DNA from: Synanceia verrucosa
Lineage: Eukaryota > Chordata > Actinopteri > Perciformes > Synanceiidae
Length of the DNA: 64,000 bases
Assembly: GCA_029721515.1 (NCBI GenBank)
Contig: CM056556.1
Span: 27,623,669-27,687,668 of the forward strand
Reading direction: 5' to 3'
Shown: piece after piece, positions 1 through 11,482 of the stretch
Layout: each line of letters opens with the position of its first letter
Numbering within the stretch: the stretch's first letter is position 1
The notes under the pieces: generated by a model
The model's input: only the letters and a program-made list of their open reading frames with translations
Database searches by the model: none
What the model was told of the DNA's origin: nothing
Position numbers and translations under genes: made by a program

Positions 1-1380
1 ATTTTGTCCAGGTTGATTTTCTGACAAACCACACATTTCTCTGACCAGACGCAGTCATGAACATGTGTTATGATGGGAAATTATTTTAATAAATTTACCA
101 CAAAGGAAGTGAAACACTTCATTTAGGCCGGGATGTGGTGCAGTCGGCTGTTTAACTTCTTGGTTGAAAACCTCCCAAATGTTTGATTATAATATAAATT
201 TTTATTGCAGAGAGGAAGAGAGGTGGCATCACATTAGGACTAAAGAACAAGTCATGCTTTTTGCTTTGGCTCTCCATCAGAATATGATGAATTATTAGAT
301 TTCTTCAACTCTAAATAAACACCATCCAAGTTTTCCAGGCAAGTTTTCCCTCACACATAAGTTTTCAAGCAGAAAGCCAAGCTGGAACACACACACACAC
401 ACACACACAGTCTTACCCAGGCAAACGTACAGCAAACACTCCTCCACAGCCTCCGTCGATACAAAAGGAAGAAAAAAAGCCGTCACATGTCTCATGTACT
501 CGAGCTGAGTGCGATCAGAGCCAAGTCGCCCACTCAGCAGCAGTATGTTGACACCTCTTTGATTCTTTTACACTCTCCACCGTTCAGCTGTTATTTCTCT
601 CTCACACACTCTCACCTCCCGCTATTCATCTCCTCCCTCCAGCTCCCAATTTATCCGATTTACTGGCACCAGTGGACAGAGGAGGACACTGCCAAAGCAA
701 AACAGCACCCAAAGTGACTTGATATCAGGCCTCTAATATTAGAACCATAATAGAAATGCTCAGCAGCTCAGTGCATGGCTGTCATTAAGAGGGCAAGAAA
801 GAGAAAAGTGCCACTAAAGTCAGTTTGTGCAGTTTGTACTGAACAGGAAGCATTTATATAAACTCTGTGCAGTGAGAGCATGATAAGCAGCATATCGTAT
901 GATTTCACTGTCTGTTTGCTTTAAATGCCACTGGACCATCGATGTCTTTTTGTGAGTATTTATGACTCAGGGACCTCTGGTTTTGTGACGATTCACACTT
1001 TTTAAAAACTTATTGACAGTTTCACACCAACATCAGTGTGATCAGACCTGTCCACATTTTGGCTCAACAACCACAGAAAAGTCAAACTGGTTAATTCTCT
1101 GCTGACACGACCTGTTCCAGTGAAAACACACTCCATCCAGGATCAATACGTCTCTGCTTTGAATCTTCATCTTGAGAGGAAGGAAGCCAGGAGGGTCACT
1201 TTAGTGAGTCCAACTCTAAACAATAAAGCCAAACCAGCTCTGTGCATTCACTAGTCACCATCTATTATAGACACGTTTTTCCTAATGCAGATTAAGGGTG
1301 AGAAGAATCGTAGATTTTTGGGTTATAAGAATGAAATGATTTGACATGAGGTGGACCTCATGGTTGCTCTGTGTTGTACA

Positions 1381-1442
<62 letters not shown>

Positions 1443-1489
1443 CACCTCATCATGGTGTCTTTGTCTTAATTTGCACCGCCGTCCTCCAG
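1..1489. other. Intron or upstream part of the smpd3-like gene
   Basis: No coding segment is recognisable here. The stretch is interpreted as intron upstream of the first smpd3-like exon in the window, because that exon opens with a splice acceptor. It holds a short (CA)n run near 388-409 and a (TA)n run just before the exon. The short open frames in it show no conserved protein features. Confidence 0.5.
1382..1440. repeat. (TA)n microsatellite
   Basis: About 29 uninterrupted TA dinucleotides end about 50 bases before the acceptor of the first smpd3-like exon. Open frames reading Tyr-Ile repeats through it are artefacts. Its position puts it in the branch-point and polypyrimidine neighbourhood of that exon. 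Confidence 0.95.
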
Positions 1490-4400
1490 GTGATGCGTCT
1501 GTACGCTGTGAACAGCTGGACCTGCTGCTCCAGTGGGGGGCGGAGTTTCGCCAGGCCTCATCCCAACCACCTGAAGGAGAGAAGGTGCTAGAAGACCTGT
1601 TGGCCTTCGATGTCATCCTGGGAGACCTCAACTTTGATAACTGCTCCTCAGGTAAGCGTTCACCAGGACTCTACCTGTGTGTGTGTTTTCACTTGTCATC
1701 GCAGTCAGAGTGCATGGTGTATAATTTATGAAAGCATATGTAAAACCTCTTATAGTGCAGACACAGCATGGTTACATGGTGCCAGAGCTGCTACAGTGGA
1801 TACTCATAAAATATCCATATATGAGCCATTAACGGTAAAAGCCCCATGTTTTACAGTCTGTAAGTGGAGACAGCAAGCTTTGAAATTATTATCAGTATTA
1901 TTAATGTCATTATTGATATGAAAGGACCCTACGGAGGAATAAAACCAAGCGTAGCTTCATGTTAACTAAACAAGTTTCACTGATTTCTTCACCGTGAATG
2001 AGACGTGACAGATGAGAATAAGAGTGAGACAAAATAAAAAAAAAAACGACTGGATCAAAGGAAAGAGGTTTTATTTCTCTGAAGGATTCTTCCATCATGC
2101 TGTCAGACACGTATAATAATAATAATAATATTAATGATAATAATGATCTGATCTTTGTAGGTGGCTGCTGGTTTCAGCCTCTCTATCAGTCACTGAGACA
2201 TAAAAAACATGAGGACAAAGGGTCCAGGTTGACAGTTAACGTGACGTTTTATGGTATATTATTAACATGTCCACACATTCTCTAGTTAGTTTTCACCTCA
2301 TCCAGGGTCAAATAAGCAAAAGCACATTAACATTATTTTATCTCAGGATGGAGGGATTTTGTGGAGGTGGAAGTATAGAAGAATAAATTTAATCCAGACT
2401 ACTTTCCTGTCATTCACACGTACTGAGGCTACTTCCTGGTCCTTGTTCCATGCAGGCAGAAATGACTGAGGGAAGCCATGCTCTTCTCCTTTCTGTTGTG
2501 TTTTTCAGAGGACAAGCTGGAGCAGCAGCACGCACTTTTCACCCAGTACAAGGACCCGTGTCGCCTGGGGCCTGGGGAGGACAAACCATGGGCTCTGGGT
2601 AAAAAGAGCACACAGTCACATGGTCCTCTAGGGACACCGTAGGACATCGTCACTTACTAGCAGTAGCTCACATCCATCTACTACATGTAGACTACATGCA
2701 TTCATTCACAGACAAATGTAAAAATGTCAAATATACACCACAAACTAATGCTAAAAAGTGGCATTATGAGAGGGTTTTGCACACTGAGCTGTGATGTGGA
2801 TAAAGCAGGATGAACCACTGTGTGAATTAAAACACACCCGGTACAGAGAGCTGATACATGAGCATTAGTGACGGTCAGTGACGTCAAAACTGGAGGGTTT
2901 TGGGCTGGATGTGAAGCGTTATTTAGGCCAGCTGTAGTTCAGGACGGTGTGGGCAGAGCGGCTCGTTTAGAGAGGAGCTTCTTTATTTGGACAGGGTCAT
3001 GTGAGGAACAGATCTACACCTCCTGGTCGCTGTTAGACAGGAGAAGAAGAAGAAGAATGAATGAATGAAAGAGAGAAAAAAAGGGAAGCTGATCCATTTC
3101 ATAAAGCTTATCCAAAGGAGATCAGACATAGATTTCATGAAACGTGCTGAACTTCCTCTGACACTGACCACCCTGTATGTTATATAAATATAAATTCATT
3201 TCATGTGGGCTTCATGCTTAAAAAGCAGTGACACTGAATCAAAATGACCCGTTTGAAAAGCTGTGAAAATCAAAGACAAAGCAGTAAAGCAGCTCTCTGT
3301 TCATAACTGCTGCAGATCTTTTGGAAGTTGATGTTTGACGGCAGATTAGAGGAGTCATCCACAAACAGAGGACAGTCAGGTACAGAGGCCGTTGTTTCCC
3401 AGCATGGTGCTGCTGCCAGGCGTTATGAGGAGGAGCTGAGGTCATGTTCGACACCTGAAACATGTTTCATGTTTGTCTCTGAGCTGAAAGCAGCACGGCG
3501 GACACACAGCACTCTTTTCATAAGAGCTCGACACACATGTGAAGTGACTGCAGAGTGCTGCTCTCTTCATGTGGGGCATTTGAAAGGCATTATCCAGCAG
3601 CCTCTTTGTCAAAAGGATCTCTGAGTGCTCGCCTCTCTCTGGCTGCCATGTTTCACTGCCTGATGACAGCAGATTGTGGTCTGAGCACCGTAAACAGAAC
3701 AAAGTCTGCCCTTTTGCCAGGAAGTGCTTTAAAACGAGCGGAACATGGGCTGGTCGTCATAGTGAGGGGAGGATGGCCAAACGTACACGAGAGCAACACA
3801 GCGCAGAAATAAAACATGAGCTCTGAAAAACACCAAGTGTCAGCTCATCTGTCTGAATATTTGTCCTGATTTGGGCTCAAAACCGGACCCAGATGTCCCC
3901 TCTCCTCTGTGGGTTTGTAGGAACTATATATATATATATATAAACAGTACAATATATATATACTCTGACTCATATACGTGGAGCTTCATCCACACACTGT
4001 CTGTGCACAGTGACAGGAAATTATAATGGCTCATAATGAAGCATGAAACGTGTCTTTCAACAGGTACTCTGCTGGATCCCAGTGGCCTTTATGACGACGA
4101 GGTCAGCTCACCTGAAAGTTTACAAAAGTAAGCCTCACACACCTGTTGTTAACCTGTTTACATCTATCAGGATGGGGTTCCTACGGTATGACTTACTTTT
4201 TAATTCTCCACAGACTTAAACTGACTGATATATAACTGATATAACTGTGCCTCTACATATTGACTCATGCACTGTCACCAGGATTTAAAGGACTTTTTAT
4301 TAAGTTACAGTTACTTTTAAGCCCTGTCTGACTTATGCAGTGGCTGCAGTACAGTGATGATAGTTTACTGAAGTCCTTCCTCTATGTATTTTAGATATAA

Positions 4401-6882
4401 GATGCCAGTGGACAAAACAGGAAGTAGTAGTAATAGGTAGCAGGTCTAGATCAGGATGCACACGGTGTTATCTGGTATCCCAATCAAACGCTGACCTTTG
4501 ACCTCAGCACCACTCTCCTCAGTGTGCCCTCTCTCTCTCTTCTTCTTATACTCTCTTACTTCTGTAGTTTCCTCTGAACTCTTTGCTGCCTGTGCTGGAC
4601 TGCAGAGCTCCATCCTTTTCTAAGCTTCATCTCTCTGGTCCTTTCCCATCCCTGTGTCAGAGTGATGGAGAACGAGGAGGGCAGGAAGGAGTACCTGGTG
4701 TTTCCTCCTGGTAAGAGCCAGTGTCCTGCCAGCAGCCAGAAGGGGAGGAAGATCCCGCTGAAGGGCAACGGACGGCGGATTGACTACATGCTCTACAGCG
4801 ACGAGGGCCTGCAGCAGGACTGGAAGCTGGTATGCTTTATATGAACCCATCTGTTTCCCTCAAAGGAATACTTTACCCACATCATCACCAGGCTTTGCAC
4901 TCACTACACTGTAAACCCATTCATGGCTGTGTGAAACGCTCAGAGAAAGTGACGTAGTTTAAAGGGTGAAAAGACACCATCAGGACATGGTGGAGGCGTG
5001 GTAAGCATAATCAGAAACAAGTACATTTGCACATTTTTTAATTTCATCAGTAAGTCCAAAATCTAGCACGTTAGCTGGATGACATTATTGTGCACAGACT
5101 CTGTTTCTGTACTGAGTGCCATTTTCTTGTCAGCAGGGAGCTGATGTGTCTTATTCTGTCCCAGTTAATTTCCTGGGTGTGAGACGCTTGTCAGCGCTCA
5201 TTTTCCTGAGCAGCGAATGATCTCACAGTGACTGTCCAAAGCAACGAAACCATTTTAAAGACCTGAAAGCCAGAGACACAACAGAGAAGACACAGCAGCA
5301 CAAACTGAGGAGGTCTGTGAGGGACTGGAGAGGACTGAGAGACCAGACCAGACCAGGCCAGACCATTTCCATAGAGCCTCTGTGTGACTCAGACCTCCAC
5401 AGCCTCCTGATGCCACCTTGTGTCAGTCTGGAGTTACTGACACATCACAAACACTCATGTTTCCTCTTAAATAAAAAACCTCACACCTGTTATTTCTTCT
5501 TGTGAGTCACTGAACAACCAGCAAATACAGTTTTATCACCTGATGAAGCGCTCAGTGCATCAGCATTATTATTATTATTAACATATAAGAGATGATATAC
5601 AGTCTTATGGAGACTTTTCCACAGAGCTCCATTCAACACTGAAGGTAAAATAATGGGGCTTAAAGTAGGAGGTGATGATTTTTAGCGTTAAAGTCACTGC
5701 AGGGATCTTTACAAATCAGCCTCACTTTAATACACTGATGCCTCCACACTGCAAATCATTCTGTTCTGATCAAGATGAAAAAAACTTAGATTTAGACATG
5801 CCAAATAATGTATCTTGTTTTAAGAATTAATTTCTTATTTTAAGAAATGTAAAACTTATACACTATAATCTTAAATCAAGCTCAACCTTAACTGTTTTGT
5901 CTCAAATAGGCAGGAAATCTTAAAATGAGGTAAATAACTGTTAAAATCAGATATATTACATCTCTACCCCAAAGTTTCATCAAATAAATCCATCCATCCA
6001 TCTTCTCCCTCTTATCCTCTCATAGGGTCAGGGTCTTAGAATTAGAATTAACTGTCTTTAAATGAACCAGTTAACCTAATCCCCATGCATGTTTTTGGAT
6101 GGTGGGAGGAAGCCGGAGTACCAGAGAGAACCCACACAGACATGAGGAGAACATGCAAACTCCACACAGAAAGGCCCCGGGCCGGGAATCAAACCCAGTA
6201 ATCTCATTTTAAAACCAGCATTTTCTGCTCACTGTCTGTGTCTATTTAGTTTATTTTGCTGACTGTAAAAAGTTAGATTTTCATTAATCATCTTAAGGCG
6301 TGGCTGTAGCTCACTACCTGAGTGAGATACTGAACCCTTTTGTTCCCCACACTTTAATCCATCCCTGAGGCATGGATTAAATACAGATGATACATTTTGT
6401 GCATATGACAAATAAACTGATTATTATGATTAAAAGCAGCATTTTCTGCATATTTTAAGCCTTCATCTTAATTCTAGATTTAACATATTAATTTGAGAAA
6501 TCTTAACTGCTCTCGCTGCATGGACAGATAATTTGACTTGTTTTGAGGAGATTTTTCCTTTCTTGTTTTTAGACACTCTTTTTGCAGGGTATAATGATAA
6601 GCTCCACTTCTGTGCTATTCTTAATGTCGTGCAACCAGCTGACAGGACAGGTGAAATGCAGTTTTCTCTGCTGGATGAGAGGACAGGTCTGCTGCTCACC
6701 TGTGAGTGACGCTGCCCTGAAGGAGAATAAGAGGTGAGGTCATGAGGACATGCTGACGGTCGTCTTCTCCTCCCCTGCAGGACATCGAGGAGTACAGCTT
6801 CGTCACCCAGCTGGCCGGCCTCACTGACCACCTGTCTGTGGCCATGCGATTGGCTGTTTCCACCGGGGAGGAGGAGCCTTAG
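1490..6882 (+). CDS. smpd3: Neutral sphingomyelinase 2 (sphingomyelin phosphodiesterase 3), 3' part of gene
   Basis: This gene is cut by the left edge. Five coding exons are visible: 1490-1651, 2509-2598, 4064-4127, 4661-4829 and 6781-6882 (stop TAG 6880-6882). All have AG acceptors, the four internal junctions have GT donors, and the phases match throughout. They encode the last 194 residues of a family of roughly 650. Family knowledge: the enzyme hydrolyses sphingomyelin to ceramide and phosphocholine at the inner leaflet of the plasma membrane and Golgi, and acts in exosome budding and skeletal growth. The fold is a DNase I-type exo-endonuclease-phosphatase domain. Seen here are the metal and catalytic motif GDLNFDNCSS in the first exon, the block DKLEQQHALFTQYKDPCRLG in the second, the strand KGNGRRIDYML in the fourth, and the terminal catalytic Asp-His in GLTDHLSVAM, followed by an acidic GEEEP tail. 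The N-terminal hydrophobic segments and palmitoylation sites lie outside the window. The paralogue smpd5 is the main alternative; the conserved C-terminal blocks favour smpd3. Confidence 0.9.
1652..6780 (+). other. Introns of the smpd3-like gene
   Basis: The four introns are 1652-2508, 2599-4063, 4128-4660 and 4830-6780. They contain AT-rich patches such as the TA run near 3927-3962, a short (ATT)n near 5567-5581, and one rearranged SINE copy described separately. I see no additional exon or RNA gene. A long AT-rich stretch around 5750-6000 has no recognisable coding or regulatory content. Confidence 0.7.
5988..6200 (-). mobile_element. Rearranged copy of a tRNA-derived SINE
   Basis: Read on the minus strand, this matches the intact SINE at 53599-53957. 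It has the box-B-like region and GGCCCGGGGCC block at the high-coordinate end, the 'hundred-odd-base' conserved centre, and the GATG-type tail at the low end (about 5988-6004). The middle is missing: the sequence jumps from the tail-proximal block (GATAAGAGGGAGAAGATGGA on that strand) to the section around GGTTAACTGG, removing roughly 130 bases. The box A region is also lost, so this is a dead copy. Confidence 0.75.
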
Positions 6883-7217
6883 ACTGACCACCTGAGCTTT
6901 TTTAAATACTGCCGTGGAGGAGACGAGAGCATTTCCAGTTTACAGACCATCGAGCTGCTGTGTTCTGCTGGAGGACTGGAGGGAGACGGAGGGATGAATG
7001 TGTGGAATGGATGGACATGGAGAAGGTGGAGGAGGAGCAGAGGAGCTCTGTTCAGAAAGAAAGAAAGAAAGATATCCATCCTCTCTCACACACAAACACA
7101 ACTGATCCAACTTTTAGACTGTTGAGTATTGCTTGGCCTCTCCACTCCTCTCCTCCAACACGTCCTGTCAAATTGAATCCATAGGGTTTGTTTTTTTATT
7201 ATTATTTATGTAGCCAG

Positions 7218-7248
<31 letters not shown>

Positions 7249-7593
7249 TTTTATCTTTTAGTGTAAGTATGTTTTTTTTATGATTCTTCCTTCAGGGACG
7301 TTGGATCGTATAAAAGGAAGAACATCATTTGCAGATGCTGACTGGTCTTTACATTGACCATGTGTGTCCTCGTGTCGTGCTCCTTTCTGATTGGCTGCTG
7401 GTCGTTCACCTTACTGCTCCCACGTCACTCCCAGGAACCTCAACAAGTGTCTTTTTTTCTAAAAAAAACAAACAAAAAACTAGTCTTTCTAAAAGGAAAA
7501 AAATAGTAGGATACAATTTCTATTGTTGCCACACCACTTTTTATAGGGAGTTTAAATGGCGCTTTAATACTTTATGGGATGTTTCTAAAAATA

Positions 7594-7627
<34 letters not shown>

Positions 7628-8388
7628 GTATAAAAGGACAAAGTGTTTGAGGAAAGGATTTGTTAGATGCATTGTGATGCTTAGAGCATGTTTTTCAGCC
7701 ATGACTGGTGAAAATTAGCCTGAACTTTTTTTGGTGTAATAGTGGCGACTGTTTGCGGATGCATGAAGGGAAACGGTATCAGTTTACAACAGTAATATAA
7801 CGTCTCTGCTTGATGAAGAAGCTCTTTGCCCTGAAACACACAAACTGTTCGTCGTGATGACATCAGTGCATGGAGACGCCACTGAACACACACAGAAGCG
7901 TCCTGAAGCTTTAGGTGGACAGCCGCACACTTCACATCACATGCAGGGCGTTTCAGGTGACGTTACCTTCAGGTGACGTTCGGCCTCATAGAGGTCCTCT
8001 AACGACAACATCTGTTGGAGTACAAGTGGTCGGCTAACAAACCACTGTGGCTACCTGGTTAGAAAGCCATCGCTGTCCTGTGAGCTGATTTGTGCACTAG
8101 TGACTGGAACAAAGAGTCCACGTTTTGTTTGAGCACAGCCAGTCGTCCAGTGGATCAAAATGAAGACAGCCGTAATGTGACGCAACATCAAAACCTCATG
8201 AAACAGAAACATGTTGAAGACCTGCAGGCTGCAAACATCCTGACCAACACGTCAAGTACGATGTTCGCAACGGCCCCAAAGATATGACGAGTTCAAGTAG
8301 AGCTAATTATTAATTCATTATAGCAAATGAGTCTGTGACAGAGCCGTTCAAGCCTTTTAGGACCTGAAGCAGTGTGACTGTGGCCCCT
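6883..8388 (+). other. Probable smpd3 3' untranslated region
   Basis: This follows the smpd3-like stop codon. It contains an (AC)n run near 7220-7248, an (ATT)n run at about 7594-7627 and a short direct repeat of AGGTGACGTT near 7956-7980. Reading the plus strand, I find no AATAAA or ATTAAA between the stop codon and the minisatellite at 8389. That leaves the 3' end of the transcript undefined (see findings). No protein-coding gene is evident. Confidence 0.5.
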
Positions 8389-11300
8389 GTAGACCGGTCT
8401 GTAGTCCAGTCTGTAGACCTGCCTGTAGACCAGTCTGTAGTCCAGTCTGTAGTCCTGCCTGTAGACCAGTCTGTAGACCAGTCTGTAGACCTGCCTGTAG
8501 ACCAGTCTGTAGTCCAGTCTGTAGACCTGCCTGTAGACCTGCCTGTAGACCAGTCTGTAGACCAGTCTGTAGACCTGCCTGTAGACCGGTCTGTAGTCCA
8601 GTCTGTAGACCAGTCTGTAGACCTGCCTGTAGACCAGTCTGTAGTCCAGTCTGTAGACCTGCCTGTAGACCAGTCTGTAGTCCAGTCTGTAGACCAGTCT
8701 GTAGTCCAGTCTGTAGACCTGCCTGTAGACCAGTCTGTAGTCCAGTCTGTAGACCAGTCTGTAGACCTGCCTGTAGACCGGTCTGTAGTCCAGTCTGTAG
8801 ACCTGCCTGTAGACCAGTCTGTAGACCAGTCTGTAGACCTGCCTGTAGACCAGTCTGTAGACCAGTCTGTAGTCCAGTCTGTAGACCAGTCTGTAGACCA
8901 GTCTGTAGTCCAGTCTGTAGACCTGCCTGTAGACCAGTCTGTAGTCCAGTCTGTAGACCTGCCTGTAGACCTGCCTGTAGACCAGTCTGTAGACCAGTCT
9001 GTAGACCTGCCTGTAGACCAGTCTGTAGACCAGTCTGTAGACCTGCCTGTAGACCAGTCTGTAGACCAGTCTGTAGACCAGTCTGTAGACCTGCCTGTAG
9101 ACCAGTCTGTAGACCTGCCTGTAGACCAGTCTGTAGACCAGTCTGTAGACCTGCCTGTAGACCAGTCTGTAGACCAGTCTGTAGACCTGCCTGTAGACCA
9201 GTCTGTAGACCAGTCTGTAGACCTGCCTGTAGACCAGTCTGTAGACCAGTCTGTAGACCTGCCTGTAGACCAGTCTGTAGTCCAGTCTGTAGACCTGCCT
9301 GTAGACCAGTCTGTAGACCAGTCTGTAGACCTGCCTGTAGACCAGTCTGTAGTCCAGTCTGTAGACCAGTCTGTAGTCCAGTCTGTAGACCTGCCTGTAG
9401 ACCAGTCTGTAGTCCAGTCTGTAGACCTGCCTGTAGACCAGTCTGTAGACCAGTCTGTAGACCAGTCTGTAGTCCAGTCTGTAGACCTGCCTGTAGACCA
9501 GTCTGTAGACCAGTCTGTAGTCCAGTCTGTAGACCTGCCTGTAGACCAGTCTGTAGACCAGTCTGTAGACCTGCCTGTAGACCAGTCTGTAGACCAGTCT
9601 GTAGTCCAGTCTGTAGACCAGTCTGTAGTCCAGTCTGTAGACCTGCCTGTAGACCAGTCTGTAGACCAGTCTGTAGACCTGCCTGTAGACCTGCCTGTAG
9701 ACCAGTCTGTAGACCAGTCTGTAGACCTGCCTGTAGACCAGTCTGTAGACCAGTCTGTAGACCTGCCTGTAGACCAGTCTGTAGACCAGTCTGTAGACCT
9801 GCCTGTAGACCAGTCTGTAGACCAGTCTGTAGACCTGCCTGTAGACCAGTCTGTAGACCTGCCTGTAGACCAGTCTGTAGACCAGTCTGTAGACCTGCCT
9901 GTAGACCTGCCTGTAGACCGGTCTGTAGTCCAGTCTGTAGACCTGCCTGTAGACCGGTCTGTAGTCCAGTCTGTAGACCTGCCTGTAGACCAGTCTGTAG
10001 ACCAGTCTGTAGACCTGCCTGTAGACCAGTCTGTAGACCAGTCTGTAGACCTGCCTGTAGACCAGTCTGTAGACCAGTCTGTAGTCCAGTCTGTAGACCT
10101 GCCTGTAGACCAGTCTGTAGTCCAGTCTGTAGACCTGCCTGTAGACCAGTCTGTAGACCAGTCTGTAGTCCAGTCTGTAGACCTGCCTGTAGACCAGTCT
10201 GTAGACCAGTCTGTAGTCCAGTCTGTAGACCTGCCTGTAGACCGGTCTGTAGACCTGCCTGTAGACCAGTCTGTAGACCAGTCTGTAGACCTGTCTGTAG
10301 ACCTGCCTGTAGACCAGTCTGTAGACCAGTCTGTAGACCTGCCTGTAGACCAGTCTGTAGACCTGCCTGTAGACCAGTCTGTAGACCAGTCTGTAGACCT
10401 GCCTGTAGACCAGTCTGTAGTCCAGTCTGTAGACCTGCCTGTAGACCAGTCTGTAGACCAGTCTGTAGACCTGTCTGTAGACCAGTCTGTAGACTAGTCT
10501 GTAGTCCAGTCTGTAGACCGGTCTGTAGTCCAGTCTGTAGACCTGCCTGTAGACCAGTCTGTAGACCAGTCTGTAGTCCAGTCTGTAGACCTGCCTGTAG
10601 ACCAGTCTGTAGTCCAGTCTGTAGACCTGCCTGTAGTCCAGTCTGTAGTCCAGTCTGTAGACCTGGTAGTCTGTAGTCCGGTCTGTAGTCCAGTCTGTAG
10701 ACCAGTCTGTAGTCCAGTCTGTAGACCTGGTAGTCTGTAGTCCGGTCTGTAGTCCGGTCTGTAGTCCAGTCTGTAGTCCAGTCTGTTGTCCAGTCTGTAG
10801 ACCTGGTAGTCTGTAGTCCGGTCTGTAGTCCAGTCTGTAGACCAGTCTGTAGTCCAGTCTGTAGACCTGGTAGTCTGTAGTCCGGTCTGTAGTCCAGTCT
10901 GTAGACCAGTCTGTAGACCTGCCTGTAGACCAGTCTGTAGTCCAGTCTGTAGTCCAGTCTGTAGACCTGGTAGTCTGTAGTCCGGTCTGTAGTCCAGTCT
11001 GTAGTCCAGTCTGTAGACCTGGTAGTCTGTAGTCCGGTCTGTAGTCCAGTCTGTCGTCCGGTCTGTTGTCCAGTCTGTAGACCTGGTAGTCTGTAGTCCG
11101 GTCTGTAGTCCAGTCTGTAGTCCAGTCTGTAGACCTGGTAGTCTGTAGTCCGGTCTGTAGTCCAGTCTGTAGACCAGTCTGTAGACCTGCCTGTAGACCA
11201 GTCTGTAGTCCAGTCTGTAGTCCAGTCTGTAGACCTGGTAGTCTGTAGTCCGGTCTGTAGTCCAGTCTGTAGTCCAGTCTGTAGTCCAGTCTGTAGACCT

Positions 11301-11482
11301 GGTAGTCTGTAGTCCGGTCTGTAGTCCAGTCTGTAGTCCAGTCTGTAGTCCAGTCTGTAGACCTGGTAGTCTGTAGTCCAGTCTGTAGTCCAGTCTGTAG
11401 TCCAGTCTGTTGTCCAGTCTGTAGACCTGGTAGTCTGTAGTCCGGTCTGTAGTCCAGTCTGTAGTCCGGTCTGTAGTCCTGG
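8389..11482. repeat. 12-bp GTAGACCAGTCT minisatellite, about 3.1 kb
   Basis: This is a tandem array of a 12-base unit, GTAGACCAGTCT, with recurrent variants GTAGTCCAGTCT, GTAGACCTGCCT and GTAGACCGGTCT. About 258 unit lengths fit. From 8389 to about 10650 the register is perfect, with every unit 12 bases and the variants mixed in short higher-order patterns. From about 10657 onward a 16-base unit, GTAGACCTGGTAGTCT, appears repeatedly, spaced 64, 76 or 100 bases apart (16 plus a multiple of 12). This forms a second sub-domain. The unit splits into GTCT-GT-AGAC-CA, so the arms GTCT and AGAC are complementary throughout. Twelve is divisible by three and the common units lack stop codons, so both strands carry very long meaningless open frames. 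Confidence 0.97.

Noticed and set aside
1346..1731. Open frames through the (TA)n run upstream of the first smpd3-like exon
   Set aside because: They read Tyr-Ile repeats through the microsatellite. The real coding part starts only at the acceptor at 1490.
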